Of a stretch of DNA of 34,834 bases, positions 7,439 to 16,900 are shown one piece after another. The DNA lies in the IMG/VR virus record IMGVR_UViG_3300044971_001916, positions 1-34,834 of that record; one strand, written 5' to 3'. The stretch comes from a virus. The notes below the pieces were generated by a model, which had not been told where the DNA came from, ran no database searches, and was given only the letters and a program-made list of their open reading frames with translations. The position numbers were made by a program, and so were the translations under genes. Position 1 is the stretch's first letter. Each line of letters opens with the position of its first letter.

Positions 7439-8922
7439 TGGCAGTTAATAAATCAAGCCAAGGCAGATTACCAGACTGGACCGGTACAAAACAAACCGGT
7501 GTCAAACTTGATCCGGGTCCATTTATTGGCATTATAAAAAATAATTCAGATCCTGCTAGAGCCGGTAGACTAGCTGTATGGATACCTGACATAAGCGGTG
7601 ACGAAGAAGAAGCAGATAAATGGTATGTCATGAAGTACGCATCTCCATTTTTTGGAAGCACATTAGGCCTACCAGGGGATGATAAAAATAATTTTACTAC
7701 TGCACAACAAACTTATGGTTTTTGGGCTGTGCCCCCTGATATTGGCAATAAAGTTTTGGTTACGTTTGTAATGGGAGATCCTAATCAAGGATTTTGGTTT
7801 GCTTGCATACCTAACTTGCCAACAACACACATGACTCCGGGGTTAGCTAGACCAGACGGAACCAATATTGGCACTAGTAAAATCAACAACGATAAAACCT
7901 TTGGCTCTGGTAGAATAAGCAGTGGTAGCTATTTGCCCACGGCAGAACTAGTAGCTCAAAACAAGAAAGATGACTTAGATCCTAAATTTTTTGATTTGCC
8001 AAGAGTTGTACACACATATCAAGCAAATATTGTAATAGAACAAGGATTAGACAAAGATCCTGTGCGAGGCACTATTACCAGTAGTAGCCAGCGTGAAACA
8101 CCTAGTCAAGTAGTTGGTTTAAGCAGCCCTGGTAGATCTGTTCCTGATCCTGCAGATTTTCCTGATCTTGAAGAACGTATAGCCCAAGGAGATTTGCCAA
8201 TTGGTCTATTACAACAATTTCCTAATCGTAAAGGCGGGCACTCGTTGGTTATGGACGATGGTGACTTGTTTGGCGAAAGTAGACTTTTGCGTTTAAGAAG
8301 TAGTGGGGGTCATCAAATACTAATGCATGATACCGAAGATATTATGTATATTGGTAATAGTAAAGGAACAACTTGGATAGAACTTACACCCAACGGAAGT
8401 ATCAATATTTTTACTAACAACGATTTTAATGTAAGAGCACAACAAAACATAAATTTTCATGCCGACAATGAAATTAATTTTCATAGTGGCAATGCTATTA
8501 AGATGTATGCAGAAAAATATTTTTTAAACGAAACAGAAAGTTACACAATTACTGCGGCAAAAAACATAGCTGTAAATGCAGGAAACGTAGGCATTAAAAG
8601 TGGCTCATCATTGTTAATGGAGGCAATCACAGGAGGTTGGAAAACTTCCGGCGATTTAGTGTTAAAAGGTAGAAACATTTATCTTAATACAAGCACACCG
8701 TCTTCACCTCTTACTAATGTTCCTTTTGAATTTTACAAACAAGCCAATGTTAAGTATAACAACGAACAAAAATTATGGGTGTCGTCGGACTCTACATTTG
8801 AAAGTATTGCTCCTTTTACGCCAACTCACGAACCATGGCAAAGACAAACAGGACAATTAAAAAAGAATAATGGCTCAGTAGTAAAGCCCGTGGCACAGAC
8901 TAAAGGCAAAAACAATGGCTAA
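7438..8922 (+). CDS. 5: gp5-like central spike, no lysozyme domain seen
   Basis: 494 residues. An OB-fold (about 27-130) includes FIGIIKNNSDPARAGRLAVW, FWAVPPDIGNKVLVTFVMGD and GFWFACIP, as in the N-terminus of T4 gp5 and VgrG. The C-terminal part (288-418) is a triple-stranded beta-helix: LMHDTEDIMYIGNSKGTTWI, then repeating short strands such as INFHADNEINFHSGN and IAVNAGNVGIKSGS. It forms the membrane-piercing needle below the hub. Between them (about 135-285) I see a linker with RGTITSSSQRETPSQVVGLS but no T4-lysozyme-type catalytic pattern. T4 gp5 is 575 residues and includes a lysozyme domain there. GGAG at 7424-7427 serves as ribosome site; the 3' end overlaps the next gene by 8 bases. 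Confidence 0.8.
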   Translation: MAVNKSSQGRLPDWTGTKQTGVKLDPGPFIGIIKNNSDPARAGRLAVWIPDISGDEEEADKWYVMKYASPFFGSTLGLPGDDKNNFTTAQQTYGFWAVPPDIGNKVLVTFVMGDPNQGFWFACIPNLPTTHMTPGLARPDGTNIGTSKINNDKTFGSGRISSGSYLPTAELVAQNKKDDLDPKFFDLPRVVHTYQANIVIEQGLDKDPVRGTITSSSQRETPSQVVGLSSPGRSVPDPADFPDLEERIAQGDLPIGLLQQFPNRKGGHSLVMDDGDLFGESRLLRLRSSGGHQILMHDTEDIMYIGNSKGTTWIELTPNGSINIFTNNDFNVRAQQNINFHADNEINFHSGNAIKMYAEKYFLNETESYTITAAKNIAVNAGNVGIKSGSSLLMEAITGGWKTSGDLVLKGRNIYLNTSTPSSPLTNVPFEFYKQANVKYNNEQKLWVSSDSTFESIAPFTPTHEPWQRQTGQLKKNNGSVVKPVAQTKGKNNG

Positions 8923-10000
8923 TACAGGTATAACAACATCTCTTCAGTTTCCTGTGATTAATCCTGCTAGTCGCAGTTTGCTAGTAGATCCTGATGCTCC
9001 AAGAGGAGTTTCAATAAAACAAACTAGACCGGACGTACCTGGATTAAACAGATTTGAGGTTAGATGTTTATTAATACAACTTGGCCAATTAGAAAGTAAC
9101 ACCAATGCCAACTTAATTGGTGTAGGCGTACCACAAATAGGAATTTATAAAGCCAGTATAAGTTCTAATACATCATTTGCCAATGTTGCATCTATAACAA
9201 TTACAAACAATGATCATAGTGAAATAAAAGTTGGCATGTTTGCTAACATTGCCGGAACCAGCACAGGTGCATTTGGTAGTAATACAATTGTTATTGAAAA
9301 ATCTTTAGGCGGAGATACTCAAGCAGGCAAGTTTGTTCCTGGATTTACTTATACAATCACTAGCATTGGCACTACTGACTTTACACTGTGCGGCGTACCA
9401 TTTGTAGCAAATGTAGCAGTTGGTTTAGAATTCATTGCAAATGCTGTTGGTAGCGGAACTGGCACTGCACTTATAGGTAATAATCAAATTAAACTGGCTA
9501 GTAATCACACTATTAGTGGTGCTATTTCTTTTACTGTTAGCCCATTACTGCTAGGAAAATATCAAAATAGTCAATGGTTGTTGTACAATAAAGGCTTCTT
9601 AGATATCAATAATCAATGGACGGGCAAAGATGGAATAGATTCAAATGATTTATTCCTAGCTGCAACACTGATACAAGAAAATGTCATGACCGAGTTTTTG
9701 ACTGAAAAATACAACGAACTGATTAAAAGTAATGCTATACGTAGCGGCGATACTAAAGACAAAGTGGCCGGAATGTTAGCTCTGGCATATCAGTACCAAG
9801 ACCTAGGTAATCCTCAGTTAAAACAAAGTGTTTATAATTCTGACGGCACTATTAATTCAGAAACATTTTCTATTGCAAGTAAAGCAAATGTATGGCGAGA
9901 AACAGGTCAAACAGTGGATAGTAGGGGTCGCCCGGGGCACATTTACTTTAATAATGGGCGTTACGCTATCATGACTTTAGGGGCTGATACACCAGAATAA
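8915..10000 (+). CDS. Virion structural protein of the baseplate operon
   Basis: 361 residues, no function I recognise. The N-terminus has LQFPVINPASRSLLVDPD and VPGLNRFEVRCLLIQLGQLE; a long beta-rich middle (about 75-215) is followed by a helical part, FLAATLIQENVMTEFLTEKY and VAGMLALAYQYQDLG. The C-terminus ends HIYFNNGRYAIMTLGA. Residues 137-186 are a copy of a Gly/Thr-rich beta module that also occurs in gp6 and the giant protein of this window. The two ends read as one compact protein into which beta modules were inserted. The gene sits between the spike and gp25, so a hub- or spike-associated structural role is likely but not shown. Confidence 0.6.
   Translation: MANTGITTSLQFPVINPASRSLLVDPDAPRGVSIKQTRPDVPGLNRFEVRCLLIQLGQLESNTNANLIGVGVPQIGIYKASISSNTSFANVASITITNNDHSEIKVGMFANIAGTSTGAFGSNTIVIEKSLGGDTQAGKFVPGFTYTITSIGTTDFTLCGVPFVANVAVGLEFIANAVGSGTGTALIGNNQIKLASNHTISGAISFTVSPLLLGKYQNSQWLLYNKGFLDINNQWTGKDGIDSNDLFLAATLIQENVMTEFLTEKYNELIKSNAIRSGDTKDKVAGMLALAYQYQDLGNPQLKQSVYNSDGTINSETFSIASKANVWRETGQTVDSRGRPGHIYFNNGRYAIMTLGADTPE
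9323..9472 (+). repeat. Dispersed beta module, copy 1
   Basis: Residues 137-186 of the 361-residue protein: TYTITSIGTTDFTLCGVP followed by VGLEFIANAVGSGTGTAL. It shares the frame Y-x-I-x-(S/T)-x-G-(T/S)-T-x-(F/W)-x-x-x-G...G-x-x-F-x-A...G-(S/T)-G-T with copies at 12062 and 15697. Confidence 0.75.
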
Positions 10001-10008
10001 ATACATTT

Positions 10009-10386
10009 ATGGTCACAAGATATAAAGGTTTTAGCACAATAGATAGATACAAAAAATTTAGATTAACTGATCTAGAATTGATTAAGCGCGATCTATTGAA
10101 TCATTTTGCCATAAGAAAAGGCGAAAAGCTAATGAATCCAGAGTTTGGCAGTATAATTTGGAATGTATTGTTTGAGCCTTTGACTGCTGATGTAAAAGCA
10201 CTGATAGTGTCAGATATACAAAGAGTAGTAAGCTATGACCCAAGAATACGAGTTGACAACGTTCTAGTTGATCAATTTGATTATGGACTACAAATTCAAG
10301 TAGAAATAACTTTTTTACCTGACAATTACAGCGATGTATTATCTTTACAATTTGATCGCGAACAAAACAATGTAATAGCAATTTAA
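10009..10386 (+). CDS. 25: gp25-like baseplate wedge protein
   Basis: 125 residues matching the GPW/gp25 family. The family signature is RKGEKLMNPEFGSIIWNVLF (36-55), followed by EPL and a helix with VSDIQRVVSYDPRI, then paired strands VDNVLVDQF and LQIQVEITFL. In T4, gp25 links the wedge to the first sheath ring and seeds sheath polymerisation. The family is sometimes called lysozyme-like, but I see no catalytic pattern. The length is close to T4 gp25 (132 residues). It is immediately upstream of gene 6, the conserved order in T4-like and Mu/P2-type tails. No clear ribosome site precedes its ATG, so it may depend on readthrough from the gene ending 8 bases earlier. Confidence 0.9.
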   Translation: MVTRYKGFSTIDRYKKFRLTDLELIKRDLLNHFAIRKGEKLMNPEFGSIIWNVLFEPLTADVKALIVSDIQRVVSYDPRIRVDNVLVDQFDYGLQIQVEITFLPDNYSDVLSLQFDREQNNVIAI

Positions 10387-10411
10387 CATAAAAGTACCAG
10401 AAAATAATTTG

Positions 10412-10419
10412 AATAAATA
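10412..10419 (+). promoter_or_regulatory. Probable T4-type late promoter for gene 6
   Basis: AATAAATA lies in the 52-base gap between genes 25 and 6. It is one base off the TATAAATA consensus and 19 bases before the gene 6 ATG. An AGG in the following leader serves as a weak ribosome site. Confidence 0.55.
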
Positions 10420-10438
10420 TTAAAAATAGGTATTTAGA

Positions 10439-13400
10439 ATGGCTATTACTACAAGACAAACAAGTTTACTAGTTCAACAAGATTGGACTAAAATCTACCA
10501 AACTTTTAGAGAAGCTGACTTCCAAAGTTTTGACTATGAAACTTTGCGTAAGTCAATGATTGAATATTTACGCACATATTATCCTGAAGATTTTAACGAT
10601 TTTACTGACAGTTCAGAATACATTGCGCTTATTGATTTAATTGCTTTTTTAGGTCAAAGTTTAGCTTTTAGAACAGATCTAAATGCACGTGAAAATTTTA
10701 TTGATACTGCCGAACGCAGAGATAGCATATTAAAACTAGCTCGTTTAGTTAGTTATAATCCCAAGCGCAGTACACCAGCTTCTGGATTTTTAAAATTTGA
10801 TAGTGTTAGTACCACTGAAGCAATTTTTGATAGTACTGGCATTAATCTAAGCAATATTATTATTAACTGGAATGACAGTTCAAACGAAAACTGGCTAGAA
10901 CAGTTCACTGGCGTGTTAAACGCTGCTATTCTTCCCACGCAGGCAATTGGTAAACCTGGAGCTTCAAAATCTCTCAATGGTGTCTCTACTGATGAATACA
11001 CAGTATCAACGCTATCTGGGTCTACAACTACATATCCTTATACAGCAACAGTGGGCGGTGTAACATTTCCTTTTGAAATTGTAAGTGCTACTAGTATTGA
11101 TCAATCATACATTTATGAACTGCCTCCAGCACCGGGCGGCAGTTTTAACTTTTTATATAAAAATGATAATCAAGGCAACGGCAGTAATAACACAGGATAT
11201 TTTTTCTACTTTAAACAAGGTAGTTTAAGTAATCTAGATTTTGTTATTACAGAAAGCTTGCCTAACAGAATCGTTAATATTAATTTTGATAATATTAATA
11301 ATATTGACGCTTGGCTATACAGTTTGACTAGCAGCGGAGCACTCAATCAATTATGGACACAAGTGCCTGCTGTTAATGGAATTAATGTAATTTATAATAA
11401 TACTGACGAGAGAAATCTTTATAGTGTTGCAAGTAGAGCAAATGATCAAATTGATTTAGTGTTTGGTGACGGTAGTTTTACTAATATTCCAGTAGGCAAT
11501 TTTAGAGTTTATTATAGAACAAGTAATAATTTAACTTATAAAATTACGCCAGATGAAATGGCTGGAATAACTGTTACTATACCATACCGTGGTCGTTCAG
11601 GTAGGGCAGAAACCCTAACAGTGAGAGCTAGTTTACAGTACACAGTTTCAAATGCTATATCAAGAGAATCTCTTGACAGCATAAGAACAAATGCTCCGCA
11701 GCAGTATTACACACAAAATAGAATGGTGACTGCTGAGGACTATAATGTTTTACCATTTACAACCTTCAACAATATTTTAAAATTGAAGGCAGTAAATAGA
11801 ACTAGTTCGGGCACAAGTAGATATCTTGATGTTATTGATGCAACTGGAAAATATTCTAGCACAAATATTTTTGCTCAGGACGGTTTAATTTATAAAGATC
11901 CTTACTATACAGATACAGTCACATTCCAATTTACTAGCACAGTAGAAGTAAGTGCAATAGTAAGAAATCGTCTAAAACCGTTGATCTCTAGCATTGCAAC
12001 TAGACATCTTTATTATGATACTGCAACTAGAACCCAACCGCAAGGGCCAACTATTGCAGCCACTAGTTTAACAGCCGGTAAAACCTATAAAATTATTACG
12101 TCAGGTTCTACTTCATTCACCAGCATTGGCGCAGCATCTAATGCAGCGGGTACAATTTTTACAGCCACGGCTGTGCCAGGATCAGGATCGGGCACAGTAG
12201 CATTAATAGCAACATGGACACAAACATCTGTAGCAAGCGGAAGAAGTTCTGGCACATTTGCTAGTCCCAATTACAATTTTTTATTGCAAGGCAGTCTAGT
12301 TAAATTTGTTCTACCAGCCGGCCAATATTTTGATGCTCAAAATCAAATACAAATTGGAACCCCTACTACCGAATTCCAGCGCACAGAGTTGTGGGCAAGT
12401 ATTATAAATTATGATAATCCTGGACTTACTTCGGTAGCAACTCTAAGTGTTGTTGTTCCTACTGGTGCTGTAATTGACCAAATTATTCCAGTATTTGCCA
12501 ATGATTGGTCTGAAGCATTAATCAATGATATTATTACTCAAATTTTAAGTTTTAAAACCTTTGGCCTCAGATACGATATTCCATCATTATCATGGAAAAT
12601 TATTGAAAGCCAGAATCTTGGAACCGGAGAATTTAGTCTAGCTAATGCTGGTAGCACAGCCGGCACAAGTTTAGATTCTAGTTGGTTTTTAAGTTTAACT
12701 TATCTAAACGGAGAATACACTGCTGTCAGCAGAGGTATAGATTATTATTTTGAAAGTGAACGGGAAACTAGATTTTATTTTGATCCTGATGTAAGAGTGT
12801 ATGATAGTAGAACTGCCACTACACTAAGTGATGCAATTAAAGTTTTGCGTACTAATACCGAGCCAGATTCTAGTGATTCAATATTCTATAGTCAAACTTA
12901 TAGAATTTGGGATGTAGCCCTAGGGCAGGACGGAATAGAAGACAATAGAAAAGTTAAAATTACTTTTCCTGATGATAACTTAGACGAAGTACCTGATGAT
13001 CCAGACTTGTTTGTCAATTTAGTTGCACCTACAGTAAATCCAGAAAACAAATTTGTATTCTTTGTAAAAAGCACCAACGAATATAATTTTATTACATTTA
13101 ATCCAATTGATCAGACTGAGGTTGTAAGTGAATATGGAACCGAAGAAGAAATTTTAGAAAATATTTTATTGTATCCTGATAACACAGTATTCTTTGCAAT
13201 AGATACACACTTGTTTTACATTTCAAGTGGCACTACACTACAAGAAACAACCGATTATATAGCAAGAGTAGGGCGCAAAGATTTAATGTTCCAATACAAG
13301 CATAACGCACCAAATAATAGAAGAATTGATCCTAGCCCTAATAATCTAATTGATTTTTATATTCTAACTAAGACCTATGCCAATGATTATTTTGCATATA

Positions 13401-13903
13401 TCACTGACACCGGCGGAAAAATTGCAGAACCCGCTCCTCCTAGTGTAAACGAACTTAGAACAGAATTTGAATCAATTGAAGCATTTAAAACAGTAAGCGA
13501 CAGTATAATCTACAATCCTGCTGTTTTTAAACCGTTGTTTGGTAGCAAAGCCAATCCAACATTGCGAGCTACATTTAAAGTAATTAAAAATCCTAATATA
13601 ATGATTAGCGATAATGAAATAAAAAGCCAGGTTATCGCTGCAATTAACACATACTTTGACATTAACAATTGGGAATTTGGTGAAACATTTTATTTTAGTG
13701 AACTAAGTGCATACCTGCACACATCGTTAGTGCCTAATGTAAGCAGCATTATAATTGTTCCGGCTGATACAGAGTCTCAATTTGGAACATTATTTCAAAT
13801 TAATGCTGATCCGGATGAAATTTTAGTAAGCGCCGCCACTGTAGATAATGTGCAAATTATACCGGCTATAACCGCATCACAAATTAATATTACTAGCTTG
13901 TAG
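10439..13903 (+). CDS. 6: gp6-like baseplate wedge protein, enlarged
   Basis: 1,154 residues. The N-terminal 115 residues carry the gp6 signature: FDYETLRKSMIEYLRTYYPE, DFNDFTDSSEYIALIDLIAF, LGQSLAFRTDLNARENFIDTA and RRDSILKLARLVSYNPKR. The C-terminal ~120 residues (SQVIAAINTYFDINNWEFGE, FYFSELSAYLH, DEILVSAATVDNVQII) fit the gp6/gpJ-type end. Dimers of gp6 form the inner ring of the baseplate and join the wedges. T4 gp6 is 660 residues; the extra ~500 lie mostly in the middle, where residues 542-589 are a copy of the dispersed beta module. The gene ends 8 bases before the giant gene, whose ribosome site AGGA overlaps this stop. Confidence 0.88.
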   Translation: MAITTRQTSLLVQQDWTKIYQTFREADFQSFDYETLRKSMIEYLRTYYPEDFNDFTDSSEYIALIDLIAFLGQSLAFRTDLNARENFIDTAERRDSILKLARLVSYNPKRSTPASGFLKFDSVSTTEAIFDSTGINLSNIIINWNDSSNENWLEQFTGVLNAAILPTQAIGKPGASKSLNGVSTDEYTVSTLSGSTTTYPYTATVGGVTFPFEIVSATSIDQSYIYELPPAPGGSFNFLYKNDNQGNGSNNTGYFFYFKQGSLSNLDFVITESLPNRIVNINFDNINNIDAWLYSLTSSGALNQLWTQVPAVNGINVIYNNTDERNLYSVASRANDQIDLVFGDGSFTNIPVGNFRVYYRTSNNLTYKITPDEMAGITVTIPYRGRSGRAETLTVRASLQYTVSNAISRESLDSIRTNAPQQYYTQNRMVTAEDYNVLPFTTFNNILKLKAVNRTSSGTSRYLDVIDATGKYSSTNIFAQDGLIYKDPYYTDTVTFQFTSTVEVSAIVRNRLKPLISSIATRHLYYDTATRTQPQGPTIAATSLTAGKTYKIITSGSTSFTSIGAASNAAGTIFTATAVPGSGSGTVALIATWTQTSVASGRSSGTFASPNYNFLLQGSLVKFVLPAGQYFDAQNQIQIGTPTTEFQRTELWASIINYDNPGLTSVATLSVVVPTGAVIDQIIPVFANDWSEALINDIITQILSFKTFGLRYDIPSLSWKIIESQNLGTGEFSLANAGSTAGTSLDSSWFLSLTYLNGEYTAVSRGIDYYFESERETRFYFDPDVRVYDSRTATTLSDAIKVLRTNTEPDSSDSIFYSQTYRIWDVALGQDGIEDNRKVKITFPDDNLDEVPDDPDLFVNLVAPTVNPENKFVFFVKSTNEYNFITFNPIDQTEVVSEYGTEEEILENILLYPDNTVFFAIDTHLFYISSGTTLQETTDYIARVGRKDLMFQYKHNAPNNRRIDPSPNNLIDFYILTKTYANDYFAYITDTGGKIAEPAPPSVNELRTEFESIEAFKTVSDSIIYNPAVFKPLFGSKANPTLRATFKVIKNPNIMISDNEIKSQVIAAINTYFDINNWEFGETFYFSELSAYLHTSLVPNVSSIIIVPADTESQFGTLFQINADPDEILVSAATVDNVQIIPAITASQINITSL
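12062..12205 (+). repeat. Dispersed beta module, copy 2
   Basis: Residues 542-589 of the gp6-like protein: LTAGKTYKIITSGSTSFTSI, then GTIFTATAVPGSGSGTVAL. It is the same module as at 9323 and 15697. Confidence 0.75.
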
Positions 13904-13911
13904 GATAAAAA

Positions 13912-16900
13912 ATGGCAGTTTTTAAGACTTTACAATTTTTACCAGAAATTTTCAGAACAGAAACAAATAAAAAGTTTCTTAATGCCACTGTTGATCAATT
14001 ATATAGTGAACCTAACCTAGTTAGAATAAATGGATACATTGGCAGAAAACTGGCTCCTTCCTATAAAGCCAATGATAGCTATATCACTGAACCAACACAA
14101 GATAGACAAAACTATCAACTAGAACCTTCGGTTATAATAAAAGATCCTGTTACTCAAGAGCTTAACTTTGCAACCACTTATACAGATATAGTTAATAAGA
14201 TTAATTTTTACGGAGGTTTAACAAGTAATCATAATAGGTTATTTGACAATGAATATTATTCCTACGACCCACAAATTGATCTTGATAAATTTATTAATTT
14301 TGTACAATATTATTGGTTAGAAAATGGGCCAGATGCTGTAACAATAAGTGCGTTGGATACTCCTCTTGAAAGAAATTTTAACGCAACATTTGATGCAACT
14401 ACTAACACATACAATTTTGTCGGATTTGATAATATTTCAAATCCATTGATTACGTTAGCTAGGGGCGGAACATATACGTTTACTGTAAATGATCCAGATA
14501 ACAAATTTTATATTCAGAGTAAACCAGGATCAACAGGTGTAGATCCCACTTTAAATAATCTAAATACTCGTGAAGTATTAGGTGTTACAAACAACGGTGC
14601 CGACGTCGGCACGATTTCATTCACAGTACCAACTTCTACTGCGCAAATTCAATGGACTTCAATGCCCATTGTTGACAATGTGAATTTTGCCACAAATCTA
14701 AGTTACCAAACTTTGCAAGGATGTTTGCTGTCTGAATTAAGCGAGTTAGGAGGTCTTGACGGACCAACTACATCTTATGATAACACTTCTGTGGTGTTTA
14801 TCAATAACTCATTTATTGATGACACGTATTGGCACAATACAGCAAGAGTTTTAGATAATGTAATTTACTTAGATCAAGACAATCTTATTCCCCAAAGTCA
14901 AAGGACCAGTATATACCAAATTAATGTGTATCCTGATAGTCAGGGCGACTTAAGAATATACCTTAGTCAAAAATTTGAAGTTTCAAATGAAAACAAAGTA
15001 AGAATCGTAGCAGGTGCTAGTAATTCAGGCAAAGAATTCTATAAAAGAACCAATATATATTTTCAGGTTCCTAACATTACAGCACCGTTGGATTATCTTT
15101 ACTATCAAAGTGACCAGTCTGACACTGCTTTTGGTACTATTAAATTAGCTTTAACTATTGATCCTGATAATGAAATAATTGGGGAACCTAATTATGTAAG
15201 CCCTTCTGGTGTTAATTTTACCAATGGATTAAAAGTTGAATTTGATTCTACGGCAGTTGCTCCTTATACAAATAACACTTATTATGTTGAAGGGGTAGGT
15301 ACAGCAATAAAATTAGTGGACGCAAGTAAGCTGGTTTCTTCTGAATTAGATTATAATTATTCAACCCCTGATTATATTACAATAAACAGAAGTTCAATTG
15401 ACCAAAACGCATGGTCAAGAAGTAATCGCTGGTTCCATGTTGAAGTTATTGAAAAAACTGCAGAATACAACAATACTGAATTAATTTTAGATCAAAATGT
15501 AAGAGCACAAAGACCTATCATTGAATTTAATTCAGACTTACAACTTTATAATTTTGGAGTAGAAGCAAAGGATCCTATTGATGTATTAGACACCTTAATT
15601 ACTAATGCATTTTCCCAGGTACAAGGCGTTGTTGTTCCTAAAACAACAGCATTTGCACCTACTTCGGCAGTTTTTTCTCTAATATTAAATTCTAGCGAAC
15701 TAAGAGTTGGTCGTACATATGAAATAACAACACTAGGAACAACAAATTGGGAAGCAGCCGGAGCCCCAGTAGGGTATACTGTTGGTACCACGTTTGTTGC
15801 CTCTGCGGCAGTTGCTGGCACAGGAACTGCTACTGATCTTGAAGTTGTAGTGTTAAACAATGGAGATAGAGTAGTTTTTACAGCCGACGAAGATTTAAAT
15901 ATCAGAAACAAAATTTACAGATTCAGTATAGAGCTTTTTAGCGAAAGCCCAGAGATGTATCGTGCTTATATACAGGAAACTGATGATTCTGAGGTTTTAG
16001 AAGGCAACACTGTTGCGGTAAACTCTGGCACCAATGGATCTAAGCAATGGCATTTCAATGGCGAAAGCTGGATAGAGTCTCAACAAAAAACCGCAGTTAA
16101 TCAACCACCTCAATTTGATATTGTTAGCAATCAAGGAATCAGTTTAAGTAATCAATCAGTTTACAACAACTCAAATTTTGTTGGAACTAAGTTATTTTCC
16201 TACAAAAGTGGCACCGGAAATAATGATCCAGTTTTAGGATTCCCTGTTAGTTATAAAAACTTGCAAACGCAAGGTGATTTACTTTTTGAAAACAATTTTG
16301 ACGTTGATACTTTTGCCTACAGATTATCAAGTGGTTTAGAAGAAATTAGTAATATTAATATTGGATTCTTACAAAAAAATCTTTCAAGAACCACCAATGA
16401 GCGTTTAAACATTTGGAATATTAATTTAGATTTTACCAAGCAATATCAACTTTTTAATTACATTTACGATGGACAAACAAATTTATTTCCAATTGATATT
16501 TTACCAGACCAGACAGTTGATACTCCTAATGTAAAAATAACAATTAACAATCAAAGAGTAGCCAACGGCAATTGGGCAATTACGCAAACCAATAATAAAT
16601 TAGCTATTCTCATAAACCCTGAAATTCTGACAGCAGATGATGTAGTTTTTATTTCAATCTTTAATTCTAAAGATACGTCTCAGCAAGGATTCTATGAAAT
16701 TCCGCTGAATTATGATATTAATGCTCTTAACAATGACATAACAACATTAACTCTTGGACAAATAAGAAATCATTTAATTGGGTTCAAAAATAACAGCACT
16801 GACATAATTGGCGATGTTCCTGGAAAAAGTAATATTAGGGACATAAATTTTGTCAATCGCGGTGGTACAATTGTACAACATAGTGCCCCGGCAGTGTATG

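Noticed and set aside
9997-10003. ATAAATA just before gene 25 as a late promoter
   Set aside because: It overlaps the previous stop codon and is only 5 bases from the ATG, so the transcript would have practically no leader; probably chance.
10009-10386. gp25 as an active lysozyme
   Set aside because: The family name 'lysozyme-like' is historical; no catalytic residue pattern is visible and the role in T4 is structural.
10082-10459. Minus-strand frame of 125 codons opposite gene 25
   Set aside because: It is antisense to a well-supported gp25 gene, has a biased composition and no ribosome site or neighbours on that strand.
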